NCBI GenBank assembly: GCA_017307505.1
Contig: JAFKEE010000057.1
Coordinates: 1-64,000 of the forward strand
From: Acidobacteriota bacterium
GTDB lineage: Bacteria > Acidobacteriota > Terriglobia > Bryobacterales > Bryobacteraceae
Direction: 5' to 3'
Length of the DNA: 64,000 nucleotides
Part shown: positions 8,258-18,100 of the stretch, piece after piece
Layout: every line of letters begins with the position of its first letter
Position numbering within the stretch: position 1 is the first letter of the stretch
Notes under the pieces: model-generated
Database searches by the model: none
Told to the model about the DNA's origin: nothing
What the model saw: only the letters and a program-made list of their open reading frames with translations
Translations under genes and position numbers: made by a program

Positions 8258-9172
8258 ATGGCGCGCATCCTCGACGGCAAAGTAATCAACCAGCAGATCC
8301 TCGATGAGCTCAAACCCCGCATCGCGCACCTCACCGCCGCGCGCCGGGCTCCCGGACTCGTCGTCATCCTCGTTGGCAACGACCCCGCCAGCGAGATCTA
8401 CGTCCGCAATAAGGTCAAAACCTGCATCGAGTTAGGCGTCCATAGCGAAGAGATCCGCCTGCCCGACACCACCACCACCGCGGAACTCCTCGCCCATATC
8501 GAGACCCTCAACCAGCGCCCCGACATCGACGGCATCCTCGTCCAGATGCCCCTGCCCAAACAGGTCGACTCCCGCGCCGTCCTCCTCGCCATCCGCCCCG
8601 ATAAGGACGTCGACGGCTTCCATCCTTTTAATGTCGGCCAGCTCGTCGCCAATGCCCCCGCGCCCCGCTCCTGCACGCCTGCCGGTGTCATGGAGATCCT
8701 CCGCCGCTCCGGCATTGACCCCGCCGGCAAGGACGCCGTCGTCGTCGGCCGCTCCGACATCGTCGGTAAGCCCATGGCCATGCTGCTCCTCCACGCGCAC
8801 GCCACCGTCACCATCTGCCACTCCAAGACTCAGAACCTGCCCGAAGTCTGCAAACGCGCGCAGATCCTCGTCGCCGCCATCGGCCGCCCCGCCATGCTCA
8901 CCGCCGACTACATCCGCCCCGGAGCCGTCGTCATCGACGTCGGCATGAACCGCGTCTCCAGCCGCGCCGAAGCCGAACGCATCACCCGCGGCGACGCCGA
9001 GAAACTCGCCCGCTTCGAGAAGCGCGGTAGCCTCCTCGTCGGCGATGTCCACCCCCTCGATATGGCCGAACTCTCTGAGGCCTATACCCCCGTCCCCGGA
9101 GGTGTCGGCTTGCTCACAATCGCCATGCTCATGTCGAATACCGTGCAAAGCGCCGAACACCGCCTAAAATAG
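8258..9172 (+). CDS. folD: Bifunctional methylenetetrahydrofolate dehydrogenase/cyclohydrolase FolD
   Basis: 304 residues, normal length. FolD interconverts 5,10-methylene- and 10-formyl-tetrahydrofolate with NADP in the cytosol. Visible signatures are the catalytic Y48-x3-K52 (in SEIYVRNKVK), GILVQMPLPK, KDVDGFHP, the NADP-binding VVVGRSDIVGKPMA and the C-terminal PGGVGLLT. Start ATG 8258 has GAAGGAAGC directly upstream and matches the family N-terminus (MARILDGK). It lies 5 bp before coaE, forming a folate/CoA housekeeping operon with the protease downstream. The absence of any stop between it and the upstream STGPRT frame is unusual. Confidence 0.95.
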   Translation: MARILDGKVINQQILDELKPRIAHLTAARRAPGLVVILVGNDPASEIYVRNKVKTCIELGVHSEEIRLPDTTTTAELLAHIETLNQRPDIDGILVQMPLPKQVDSRAVLLAIRPDKDVDGFHPFNVGQLVANAPAPRSCTPAGVMEILRRSGIDPAGKDAVVVGRSDIVGKPMAMLLLHAHATVTICHSKTQNLPEVCKRAQILVAAIGRPAMLTADYIRPGAVVIDVGMNRVSSRAEAERITRGDAEKLARFEKRGSLLVGDVHPLDMAELSEAYTPVPGGVGLLTIAMLMSNTVQSAEHRLK

Positions 9173-9177
9173 GATCC

Positions 9178-9783
9178 ATGCTACGCGTCGGCCTCACGGG
9201 CGGGCTTGCCACCGGGAAGACTTTTGTCGGCAGGGCTTTGGCCGACCTCGGCTGCCGTCTGCTCTCGGCCGACGAACTCGGCCACCAGGCGCTCCTGCCC
9301 GGCGCCCCCGCTTACCTCCAGGCCGTCGAGGCCTTCGGCGAAGAGATTCTCGACAGCGACAGCCGCATCGATCGCCGCAAACTCGGCGCCGTCGTCTTCG
9401 GCGATCCGCGGAAGCTCGAACGGCTCAACTCATTCGTTCATCCGGCCGTCATCGCGGCCGAAGAGCAATGGATACTTGCCGTTCAGACGGAAGACCCCCA
9501 CTCGATCGCGGTAGTCGAAGCCGCTATCCTGATAGAGACTGGGAGTTATAGGCGGTTCGACAAATTGGTCCTCACGGTTTGCACCGACGAACAGCAGATC
9601 GCCCGCGCCATCAAGCGCGATGGCCTCACCCGGCAGGAGATTGTCGATCGTCTCAACCGGCAGATGCCGCTGGAAGAAAAACGAAAGTACGCTGACTACG
9701 TCATCGATACTTCAGGGGAGAAGGATGGAACCCTTGCACAGGTCCAACGTCTCTACAAGGACCTGCGGAGTCTCACAGTATGA
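9178..9783 (+). CDS. coaE: Dephospho-CoA kinase
   Basis: 201 residues. CoaE phosphorylates the 3'-hydroxyl of dephospho-CoA, the last step of coenzyme A synthesis. The P-loop GGLATGKT is at residues 8-15, followed by SADELGHQ (the D-x-x-x-H-Q substrate element) and a C-terminal lid containing RQMPLEEKRKYADYVIDTSG, typical of the family. The start lies 5 bp after the folD stop, and the stop overlaps the next start by 4 bp (ATGA), so translation is probably coupled with the protease gene. Confidence 0.95.
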   Translation: MLRVGLTGGLATGKTFVGRALADLGCRLLSADELGHQALLPGAPAYLQAVEAFGEEILDSDSRIDRRKLGAVVFGDPRKLERLNSFVHPAVIAAEEQWILAVQTEDPHSIAVVEAAILIETGSYRRFDKLVLTVCTDEQQIARAIKRDGLTRQEIVDRLNRQMPLEEKRKYADYVIDTSGEKDGTLAQVQRLYKDLRSLTV

Positions 9784-10925
9784 AAGCACGGATTTGGATC
9801 ATCGCCGCCCTGCTCGTGGGCGGTTTCGTGGCTGGAACGACGTATAAGCGCTGGAGTCCCGCCGCGCGCCTCGCCTCCGGAATCGACTCGCCCATCTGGT
9901 CCGGACCCGCCGTCGCCCGCGGGGCCGGCCTCAGCGTCGACGAGAACAACAACATCGAGGTCTATAAACAGGCTCATGAAGCCACGGTAAACATCACGTC
10001 CACTGTTTACCGTCAGAACTGGTTCCTGGAAATCTACCCGTCCAAGGAATCCGGCTCCGGCTTCTTCATCGACAAGACTGGCCGCATCCTCACCAACAAC
10101 CACGTGGTCAGCGGCCGCGCCCCCGAGGTCCAGGTCACCCTCTCCAATGGCGAGAAATACAAGGCCACCGTCGTCTATAAGGATCCGGTGAACGACCTCG
10201 CCCTGCTCAAGGTGCAGCCCCGCCGCGAGGCCAAATATCTGCCCCTGGGCGATTCCGAACGCCTCCAGGTCGGGCAGAAAGTGCTCGCCATCGGCAACCC
10301 CTTCGGACTCGATGGCACCTTGACCACCGGCATCGTCTCCTCCCTCGGCCGCGACATCGCCGACGAAAGCGGCCGCAAGCTGGAAGGCATGATCCAGACC
10401 GATGCCGCCATCAATCCCGGCAATTCCGGCGGCCCGCTGCTCGACTCCAACGGCAACGTTATCGGCATCAATACCGCCATCTACGGCCCAGGCGGCAACA
10501 TCGGCATCGGCTTCGCCATGCCCATCAACCGCGCCAAGACGATGATCGAGTCCTACCAGTCGAACAAGCCCTATGGACGCCCCCGCCTGGGCGTGGATGT
10601 CATCTACGTCTACGGCGACCTCGCCACCGAACTCGGCCTGCCGGAAGAAGGCGGCCTGCTGGTCCAGCAGGTGGCTCAGGGCTCGGCTGCGGCCCAGGTC
10701 GGCTTGCGCGGAGCGCGCGACGTCGTCGTCATCGGCAACTACCAGATCGGCGTCGGCGGCGACCTCATCATGGCCCTCGACGGTGTCAAGGTCGACCGCA
10801 TCGATTCTCTGTCCCGTGCTCTGTCCCGCAAGCACCCGGGCGATAAAGTGGAACTCACCCTCTTCCGGGGCGGGCGTAAAGTAAAGATGACCGTGACCCT
10901 TGGAGAGGCTTCGCAGGATCTATGA
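9780..10925 (+). CDS. HtrA/DegP-type serine protease with PDZ domain
   Basis: 381 residues: a hydrophobic N-terminal anchor or signal (IWIIAALLVGGFVAGT), a trypsin-like domain (about 55-255) and one PDZ domain (about 270-375). The catalytic triad is visible as H108 (TNNHVV), D139 (DPVNDLALL) and S216 (NPGNSGGPL). Proteins of this class act in the periplasm as quality-control proteases or chaperones, often switched by the PDZ domain. Having only one PDZ makes it DegS-like in architecture. It overlaps coaE by 4 bp and the DUF1080 gene by 4 bp, so it belongs to the same unit. Confidence 0.92.
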   Translation: MKARIWIIAALLVGGFVAGTTYKRWSPAARLASGIDSPIWSGPAVARGAGLSVDENNNIEVYKQAHEATVNITSTVYRQNWFLEIYPSKESGSGFFIDKTGRILTNNHVVSGRAPEVQVTLSNGEKYKATVVYKDPVNDLALLKVQPRREAKYLPLGDSERLQVGQKVLAIGNPFGLDGTLTTGIVSSLGRDIADESGRKLEGMIQTDAAINPGNSGGPLLDSNGNVIGINTAIYGPGGNIGIGFAMPINRAKTMIESYQSNKPYGRPRLGVDVIYVYGDLATELGLPEEGGLLVQQVAQGSAAAQVGLRGARDVVVIGNYQIGVGGDLIMALDGVKVDRIDSLSRALSRKHPGDKVELTLFRGGRKVKMTVTLGEASQDL

Positions 10926-11548
10926 AACTACTACTTCTCACCGTGCTGTCCGCCGCGGCCCTGTTGCCCGCCGCTGAGTTCAAACCGCTCTACAACGGCA
11001 AGGATCTCACCGGCTGGAAGATGACCGGCCCCGGGCAGTTCGTCATCGAAGACGGACTCATGAAGACGGAAGGCGGCATGGGCCTGCTCTACTTCACGAA
11101 GGAGAAGTTCGGCAACTGCGTCGTTCGCGTCGTCTTCAAGACCGTCGGCGAACACGCCAATTCCGGCGTCATCATCCGCCTGCCGGAGCCGCCGCCTGAC
11201 CCCTGGTACGGCGTCCACAACGGCTACGAAGTCCAGATCGACGCAGCCGGCGACGACTGGCACTCCACCGGCGCCATCTACTCCCTCTCCAAGGTCACCT
11301 CCCGCCAGCAGAAGCCCGCCGGCGAGTGGAACACCATGGACATCGAGATCAAGGGCCAGGTCACCAAGATCTCCCTCAACGGTGTCGTCGTCAACGAGTT
11401 CAAGGGCGACCAGCCGGTGCCCGAACGCAAGATGTGGTACGAGCCCGTCCGCGGCCCCCGGCCCGACTCCGGCTATATCGGCGTGCAGAATCACGACAAG
11501 GCCTCCACCGTCTTCTTCAAGGAGATTAGCGTCAAGTCGCTGAAATAG
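10922..11548 (+). CDS. DUF1080 (3-keto-disaccharide hydrolase-like) secreted protein
   Basis: 208 residues with a Sec signal peptide (MKLLLLTVLSAAALLPAA). The mature part is a single DUF1080 domain, recognisable by FKPLYNGKDLTGWK at the start, NSGVIIRLPE in the middle, GEWNTMDIEIKG and the C-terminal GYIGVQNH with FKEISVK. DUF1080 proteins form a concanavalin-like beta sandwich, and some relatives hydrolyse 3-keto-glycosides; the substrate is not predictable here. The start overlaps the protease stop by 4 bp (ATGA). Likely exported to the periplasm. Confidence 0.9.
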   Translation: MKLLLLTVLSAAALLPAAEFKPLYNGKDLTGWKMTGPGQFVIEDGLMKTEGGMGLLYFTKEKFGNCVVRVVFKTVGEHANSGVIIRLPEPPPDPWYGVHNGYEVQIDAAGDDWHSTGAIYSLSKVTSRQQKPAGEWNTMDIEIKGQVTKISLNGVVVNEFKGDQPVPERKMWYEPVRGPRPDSGYIGVQNHDKASTVFFKEISVKSLK

Positions 11549-11584
11549 ATCCATGACGAGCCCCGTCTTACAGTTGGGGAGCAT

Positions 11585-12517
11585 ATGGATCTGAAGAAAA
11601 CCGCCACTGTTGTCTTGGCCGCCGTCTTCGCCGCGGGCTGCGGAGCCGGGTCGAAAAACGCGCGCATCGACGCCGCCATCGCCCCGCTGATCCCCTCCGA
11701 TACCGTTGTCCTTGCCGGATTGCGGTTGGACAAACTGAAAGACACACCTTTCTTCAAGACCTACGTTGCAGGTCACAAGATCAAGGTGCTCGACGACTTT
11801 CAGGCGAAGACCGGGCTCGATCCCACGCGGGATATCTGGGAACTTGTCTACGCCGGCAATAACAAGCGGAGCATGGTCTTCATCCGCGGCAAGTTCGGCG
11901 GCCAGTTCGGCCAGGAACCGGATTTTCGCGTGCCCGGCGTCGAACGCCAGAGCTACAAGACCTACTACATCCTCTCGCAGGGCGAGGCCGGGGTCCTCTT
12001 CATCACCAGCGGCGTCGCCGTCGCCGGCGCGGTGAAGGACCTGAAGCAGATCGTCGACAACCGCGACAAGCCCGGCGAAAACCCGCCGCAGGATCTCATC
12101 GAGATGGTCACGGAACTGCCGCTCGACCACGCCTGGCTCGTTTCCCAGCGCGGCGGTGCCATGGTGCCCGATATTCCTCTCCACGGGAATATGGCCAACT
12201 TTGCCCGCCTCGCCACGTCGCTGGGCGAAGTGAAGGTACACGCCGATCTCAGCAGCGGAGTGAATCTCCAGGCCGAAGGCGATTACCCCAACGCCGAACT
12301 GGCGAAACAGGTACAGGAGACCATCCGCGCCGCGGTTGGGATTCTGAGATTGAGGACGCCCGACACCGAGAAGGAACTGATGCGGATCTACGACGGCATC
12401 CAGGTGAATGCCAAGGATAAGCAGATCAACATCAGCGTGATTGCCCCGTTCGAAGTGATCGATCAGGCAGTCAAGGCCTTTCCCGCGAAAAGCCCTGCAG
12501 GAATGAAGGCGGACTGA
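11585..12517 (+). CDS. Hypothetical lipoprotein
   Basis: 310 residues with a lipoprotein signal: MDLKKTATVVLAAVFAAGCG, with the lipobox Cys at residue 20. The mature part carries segments such as LIPSDTVVLAGLRLDKLKDTP and DIWELVYAGNNKRSMVFIRG, typical of a family of acidobacterial lipoproteins of unknown role. No catalytic motif is seen. ATG 11585 follows GGGGAGCAT. It stands 36 bp after the DUF1080 gene and ends 3 bp from the convergent ferredoxin gene. Confidence 0.8.
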   Translation: MDLKKTATVVLAAVFAAGCGAGSKNARIDAAIAPLIPSDTVVLAGLRLDKLKDTPFFKTYVAGHKIKVLDDFQAKTGLDPTRDIWELVYAGNNKRSMVFIRGKFGGQFGQEPDFRVPGVERQSYKTYYILSQGEAGVLFITSGVAVAGAVKDLKQIVDNRDKPGENPPQDLIEMVTELPLDHAWLVSQRGGAMVPDIPLHGNMANFARLATSLGEVKVHADLSSGVNLQAEGDYPNAELAKQVQETIRAAVGILRLRTPDTEKELMRIYDGIQVNAKDKQINISVIAPFEVIDQAVKAFPAKSPAGMKAD

Positions 12518-12520
12518 CGA

Positions 12521-12916
12521 TTACTTCTTGGCGGCGGGAATCGCGTCGCCCAGGTTGATGGAGCCGCCGCCTTCGCTGACGTAATTGCGGTTCCACGATG
12601 GAATTTCGATCACGGCTTCACCGTCGCGTTCGAAAAAAACCTGGCAGCCCAGCCGCGAACCCAGCTGGAGATCGGCGGCCATGTCGAGCTTGTCGGCTTC
12701 GTCGTCGTCCATCTCGCTGAGAAATTCAGCGCCTTGCTTCACCACCACGTGGCAGGTAGTGCAGGCGCAATTTCCACCGCAGGCGTGTTCCAGCTGCATG
12801 CCGAAATTCATAGCGATGTCGAGAAACGACTTCGGCTTGCCATGTTCATGATAAGGCAGGTTTTCCAGGTCAAACTCGAAGGTCTGGTTGGCCGGGAGGA
12901 AGGTTACTTTCGCCAC
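12521..12916 (-). CDS. fdx: 2Fe-2S ferredoxin, adrenodoxin/ISC type
   Basis: 131 residues. The cluster ligands follow the adrenodoxin pattern C-x5-C-x2-C (HACGGNCACTTC) plus a distal Cys in SRLGCQV. It is a cytosolic electron carrier, in many bacteria serving Fe-S cluster assembly or monooxygenases; no partner gene is adjacent. The frame is open from a TTG at 12934, but the GTG at 12916 gives the usual VAKVTFLP start. A TATACT box at 12923-12928 ends six bases before that GTG, so the mRNA may be leaderless. It is divergent from argS. Confidence 0.88.
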   Translation of the reverse strand: MAKVTFLPANQTFEFDLENLPYHEHGKPKSFLDIAMNFGMQLEHACGGNCACTTCHVVVKQGAEFLSEMDDDEADKLDMAADLQLGSRLGCQVFFERDGEAVIEIPSWNRNYVSEGGGSINLGDAIPAAKK

Positions 12917-13005
12917 AGCCTTAGTATAGCGCAATCTAGGACCAAAGTGGTCTCATATAGCCCTCTGAGGTCGTTGCTACACTGGAATCTGAGGTCCCAC
13001 CCGTC

Positions 13006-14973
13006 GTGTTTCACTTGGCCGAACAACGTCTGCGCGAAGCCCTTACCACTCTCCTGAAAGAGCGCTACGGCGTTGATATTCCTGTAGTTATTGAACAGCC
13101 GAAACAGAGCGATCTGGGCGAACTTGCCGCTCCGGTCGCCTTCGCCCTGGCGCGCCAGTTGAAGAAGGCGCCCAAGGTCATCGCCGCGGAAATCGTCGCA
13201 GCGCTGCCTCCGGTACCCGGCATCGCCAGCCTTGAAGTCGCCGGCAACGGCTTTCTGAATGCACGGCTCGACCGCGGCGCTTATGGCGCCCTGCTGCTCG
13301 CCGCCGCCAGCCAGGCGCCTGCCACTCTGCCGGGCAAGACCATCGTCGAACACACGAACATCAACCCCAACAAGGCCGCCCACATCGGCCACCTGCGGAA
13401 CTCCGTCCTTGGCGACACCTTCGTGCGCATGCTCCGCGCCTCCGGCCGGACCGTCGAAGTCCAGAACTACATCGACAACACGGGGGTTCAGGTCGCCGAC
13501 GTGGTTGTCGGCTTCCACCACCTGGAAAAGAAGTCGGTCGACGAGGTAAGGGCCCTCCTCGCCGCGCCCAGGTTCGACTACTACTGCTGGGATCTCTACG
13601 CACGCACCTCGGCCTATTACGCCGACCATCCCGAGGCGATCCAGTGGCGGCGCGACGCTCTCCATGCCATCGAGCATGGCGAAGGCGTCATCGCCGAACT
13701 CGGCCATCTGATCGCCGACGCCATTGTCGAGTGCCACCTCACCACCATGTGGCGGCTCGGCATCAGCTACGACGTCCTCCCGCGCGAGAGCGAGATCCTG
13801 CACCTGCAGTTCTGGGCGACCGCCTTCGAGCAACTCAAGCAGCGCAAGGCCATCTACTTCGTCGAGGAAGGGAAGAACAAAGGCTGCTGGGTCATGGCAG
13901 CCACGCACTTCCGCGATTCGGCGGGAGAGGACTCGGGCGACGACGACGCCAAGGTGATCGTTCGCTCCAACGGCACCGTCACTTACGTCGGCAAGGACAT
14001 CGCCTACCAGATGTGGAAGTTCGGCATTCTCGGCAAGGACTTCCATTACACGCCGCTGCGCACCTATCCTGACGGTCACGTCGCCTGGGTCGCGACCGCC
14101 GACGAATCCGAAGCCGTGACGAACCGTCCCGCATTCGGCGGCGGCACGGAGGTCTACAACGTCATCGACTCGCGGCAGTCCTATTTGCAGGACGTCGTGG
14201 TCGCCGGCCTTCGCGCGCTCGGCTACGAACAGCAGGCCGACCACTCCATCCACTTCTCCTATGAGATGGTGGCCCTCTCGCCGCGCACCTGCGTGGAACT
14301 GGACATCCCGCTCTCCGAGGAAGACAAGAAGAAGTCGTACGTCGAAGTCTCCGGCCGCAAAGGCCTGGGCGTGAAGGCCGACGACCTGATCGACAAGCTG
14401 ATCGAAAAAGCCCAGGTTGAAGTCGACGCCCGCCACGCCGAAAAGCCCGAAGCCGAACGCAAACGCGTAGCCACCCAGATCGCCATCGGCGCGCTTCGTT
14501 ACTTCCTGCTGAAGTTCACCCGGAATACAGTCATCGCCTTCGACCTCCAGGAAGCCTTGAGCTTCGAAGGCGAGACCGGACCTTACATTCAATACGCCGC
14601 CGTCCGCGCCGGAAAGATCCTGGCGAAACTGGTGGAGCGCGGTGAACAGATCCCTGAGTTCACCGAAGTCCTCGACGCGGAGAAGATGGCCCGGCAACTC
14701 AGCTCCGAACCGTTCTGGCAACTTCTCCTGGCCGCATCAAAATCAGGTTCCGCCCTGAACGCGGCCCTGAGTTCCGGCGAACCGGCGGCCATGGCGCGCT
14801 ACGCCTTCCAACTCGCACAGGCATTCAACACCTTCTACCAGGACTATCCGATTCTGCCCGAGAAGGATCCGGAAAAACGGACCGTGCTTCTCTGGCTGGC
14901 AGTATTCTTCCAGAAGCAACTGCACCACACGCTGCAAAACGTGTTGGGCATTCCCGTTCCCGAATATATGTAA
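13006..14973 (+). CDS. argS: Arginyl-tRNA synthetase
   Basis: 655 residues, class I synthetase charging tRNA-Arg. The N-terminal Add-1 domain (residues 1-110) is followed by EHTNINPNKAAHIGHLRN with the HIGH motif at 126-129. In place of a canonical KMSKS, the C-terminal half has SGRKGLGVKADD, as in several ArgS lineages. The DALR anticodon-binding domain closes the protein (RAGKILAKL to HHTLQNVLGIPVPEYM). The start is GTG 13006 (FHLAEQRLREAL). A terminator-like hairpin follows at 14980. Single-gene unit. Confidence 0.95.
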   Translation: MFHLAEQRLREALTTLLKERYGVDIPVVIEQPKQSDLGELAAPVAFALARQLKKAPKVIAAEIVAALPPVPGIASLEVAGNGFLNARLDRGAYGALLLAAASQAPATLPGKTIVEHTNINPNKAAHIGHLRNSVLGDTFVRMLRASGRTVEVQNYIDNTGVQVADVVVGFHHLEKKSVDEVRALLAAPRFDYYCWDLYARTSAYYADHPEAIQWRRDALHAIEHGEGVIAELGHLIADAIVECHLTTMWRLGISYDVLPRESEILHLQFWATAFEQLKQRKAIYFVEEGKNKGCWVMAATHFRDSAGEDSGDDDAKVIVRSNGTVTYVGKDIAYQMWKFGILGKDFHYTPLRTYPDGHVAWVATADESEAVTNRPAFGGGTEVYNVIDSRQSYLQDVVVAGLRALGYEQQADHSIHFSYEMVALSPRTCVELDIPLSEEDKKKSYVEVSGRKGLGVKADDLIDKLIEKAQVEVDARHAEKPEAERKRVATQIAIGALRYFLLKFTRNTVIAFDLQEALSFEGETGPYIQYAAVRAGKILAKLVERGEQIPEFTEVLDAEKMARQLSSEPFWQLLLAASKSGSALNAALSSGEPAAMARYAFQLAQAFNTFYQDYPILPEKDPEKRTVLLWLAVFFQKQLHHTLQNVLGIPVPEYM

Positions 14974-14979
14974 TTCGAT

Positions 14980-15009
14980 AAGGAGCCGCGCCCCGAGGCA
15001 CGGCTCCTT
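14980..15009 (+). terminator. Hairpin downstream of argS
   Basis: AAGGAGCCG (14980-14988) and CGGCTCCTT (15001-15009) form a perfect 9-bp stem with a 12-base loop, 6 bp after the argS stop. It is followed by C/T-rich sequence rather than a long T-run, so termination may be partial. Confidence 0.65.
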
Positions 15010-15118
15010 CCCCCTGCTATCGCCCGCCATCCCCCTTCCGCACTAATAGAAACAGCATATTGCCGCTTCTGGGCCTTCCCGTGTAGTATCAGACCCATTG
15101 CTTCGCTGGGTTCCATCA

Positions 15119-18100
15119 ATGACATCCTTCTGGTCCAGGTCTGCCCTATTCCTCTCCCTCTCTGTGTTCGCGGTTGCGTGGGGTCAAGATCCCACCGGAG
15201 TTGTGGAGGGCCGGGTGATGGACCGCTCGGCCAGCATGATCAGCAACGCGCACGTCGCGGTGAGGAACCTGACGACCGGGCTCGTCCAGGAGACCATTTC
15301 TTCTCAGGGCGGACTCTTCCGATTTCCTCCTCTGCCGGTCGGTACCTACACGCTCACGGCGGAGGCGCCGCAGTTCTCTAAGTATGTCCAGACACCCGTG
15401 CAGGTGAACGTCAGCAGCACCCTGCGCGTGGACATCGAACTGGATCTGGCCAGTGTGCACGAAACGGTGACCGTGACCGGCGAGGCGCAGGTTGTGGACA
15501 CGACAACGAACACGCTCGGCAAGGTGGTCAGCGGACGCGAGGTGCTGGATCTTCCGCTAAATGGCCGCAACTTCACGCAGTTGGGTCTGCTGCAGACGGG
15601 CGTGGCTCCGCTCACCGCCGGTGTGGCGACAGCGGGCGGCTCACTCCGGCAAGGGCAGGCGTACGCCGTGAACGGCATGCGGCCGGAATCGAACCTCTAT
15701 CTCTTGGATGGCGCGCAGAACATCAACCGCATGGACGGCGGCTACGCCTTGAAGATCCCGGTGGATGCGATCGCCGAGTTCCGGATCCTGACGCAAAGCG
15801 CCCCGCCGGAATACGGCGGCACCAGCGGAGCGACCACCAGCGTGGTCACGCGCTCCGGTGGGAATCAGTTCCATGGGGGTGTCTACGAGTTTCTGCGCAA
15901 CGACAAACTGGATGCCCGCAACTTCTTCTCCCAGGATGTCGAACCGCTGAAACAGAACCAGTTCGGCGGCACCGTGGGCGGACCGTTGAAGAAGGACAAG
16001 CTGTTCTTCTTCGGCTACTACGAGGGATTCCGCAACAAGCAGGGCTTTACGAATTCGGCCACAGTGCCCACGGCGCAACAACACAACGGCGACTTCTCGG
16101 ATCTCGGCGTCCAGTTGATCAACTTCGCGGCGGGCGGCGTGCCAATCCCCGGCAACAAAATTCCGGTGCAAGCGCTGAATCCCGTCGCGCTGAATGTCGT
16201 CAATCTTTATCCCATCGGAAATATCTCGCCTTCGATCTACCGCGCGACGGTGGTGGCGACGAACTTCTTCGACCAGGCGGGCGGGCGCGTCGACCTGGTG
16301 GCTACGGCGAAGGATCAGGTTTCGGTCCGGTATTCGTTCTCGGGCGGGTATGACATCAATCCGATCTCTGTGCGCGGGTCCGAGGTGCCGGGCTTCCCGA
16401 CGCGCAACGACATCACTACGCACTCGGCGGCGCTGGCCAGCACGCACATCTTCACTCCGGCCTTGAGCAATTCGCTGCGGTTGACCTTCTTCCGGTACAG
16501 CTTCGATTTCGACACGCGTCTGAACCGGACGCCGCCCAGCGCATTGGGGTTCAAGTATAACTCCGCATCGGACCTGGGCCAGGGACCGCCGTTCTTCAAC
16601 ATCAGCGGCTACTCGCCCATCGGCGGCGCGATCACGGGGCCGCGGGATTCCGTGCAGAACAGCTATGAGGTGCAGGAAGGCCTTTCCTGGTTCCGCGGAG
16701 CTCATTCGCTGAAGTTCGGCGGCGGCTTCGTCCGGACCCAGTTGAACATGTTCCAGGCGATTGCCCCGAACGCCTTCTACGTCTTCGCCTCGACCTTCCC
16801 GACGAACAATGCCATCGCGAACCTGCTGCTGGGCGGGCCAGTTACGTTCTACCAGGGTCTGGGCGACTTTCACCGAGGGCTGCGGATGTGGGGTACGAAT
16901 CTCTATGCACAGGACGAATGGCGGATCTCGCGGCACCTCACGTTGAACTATGGAGTGCGGTACGAGCGGCTCAACCCGATCAGGGAGTTGCGGCAGCGGC
17001 TGAACGCCTTTGTGCCGGGGGTGCAGTCGATAGTACGGCCTGATGCTCCGAAGGGGATGCTGTTCCCGGGTGATCCTGGCATTGCGGAAGGCATTGCGCA
17101 AAGCTACAACGGCTGGATGCCGCGTGTAGGCTTTGCCTGGGATCCGACGGGGCAGGGCGTCTGGTCGGTTCGTTCCAGCTACGGCTTGTTCTACGACCAG
17201 TTCCAGAACGGCTCGGGCACGGCGTCGCAGGGGCCGGTGAGCTCGCTGCCCTGGGCGCAGTTCAACCAGTACAGCGGAGCGGGACTGAACTTTGCGGATC
17301 CCTACGCCGGACGCGTCTATCCTCCGGCTGATACTTTCGTGAGGCCCTCCACCGTGTTTGCCATCGACCCGACGGCGCGGCCGCCCTACGCGCAGAACTG
17401 GAACTTCAGCATCCAGCGGTCGCTGTGGTCGCAGTACCTGGTCGAGGTGCGCTATGTCGGTTCGAAGGGAACAGGCCTGCCGCGCAATGTCGAGGCGAAC
17501 CCGGCGGTCTACGGACCCGGAGCCACGGCGCAAAATGCCGACCGGCGCCGGCTGTATGCGAACTGTCCGGCCGATGGCAGCCCGTGCGACTTCTCGACCA
17601 TTGCGATGCTGTCAAATATCACGAACTCGACCTACCACGCGGCGCAGGCCAGCCTCTCGCGGCGCTATAACTCGGGCTTCGGATTCAACGTCTCCTACTG
17701 GTATTCGAAGTCGCTGGACTATCTGTCCGCGATGAACCTGTCGGGCGCGGCGGCCAAGCCTCTTTCGGGCGAGAACGACCTGGCACAGAATCCGTTCAAC
17801 CTGGCGGCGGAGCATGGCCCTTCGCTGTTCGACGCCCGGCAGCGCTTCGTGGCCAGCGGTAGTTGGGAGCCGAAGGTCCGCAAGAGCGCTCCGGCGGCTC
17901 TGCGGCATTCCGTGAACGGCTGGCAGCTGAACGTGATCGCGATTCACAATTCACCGACGCCGTTCACCATCTCCGACTCGACCAACGTGTCCCTGCAGGC
18001 GAACAGCCCGCCGATCTCCGGCTTTGCCGCGAGCCGGCCGGATGCGGTGAGCGATCCGAATGCGGGTCCGCGGACGGTGGACCAATGGATGAGCCGGTCG

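Noticed and set aside
12904-14721. 605-residue open frame antisense to argS
   Set aside because: It mirrors argS codons in GC-rich DNA, is rich in Gly, Val, Asp and Leu without a domain, and has no ribosome binding site. The same applies to the long antisense frames at 9753-10835, 10931-12241, 15641-17533, 25091-26206 and 26216-27820.
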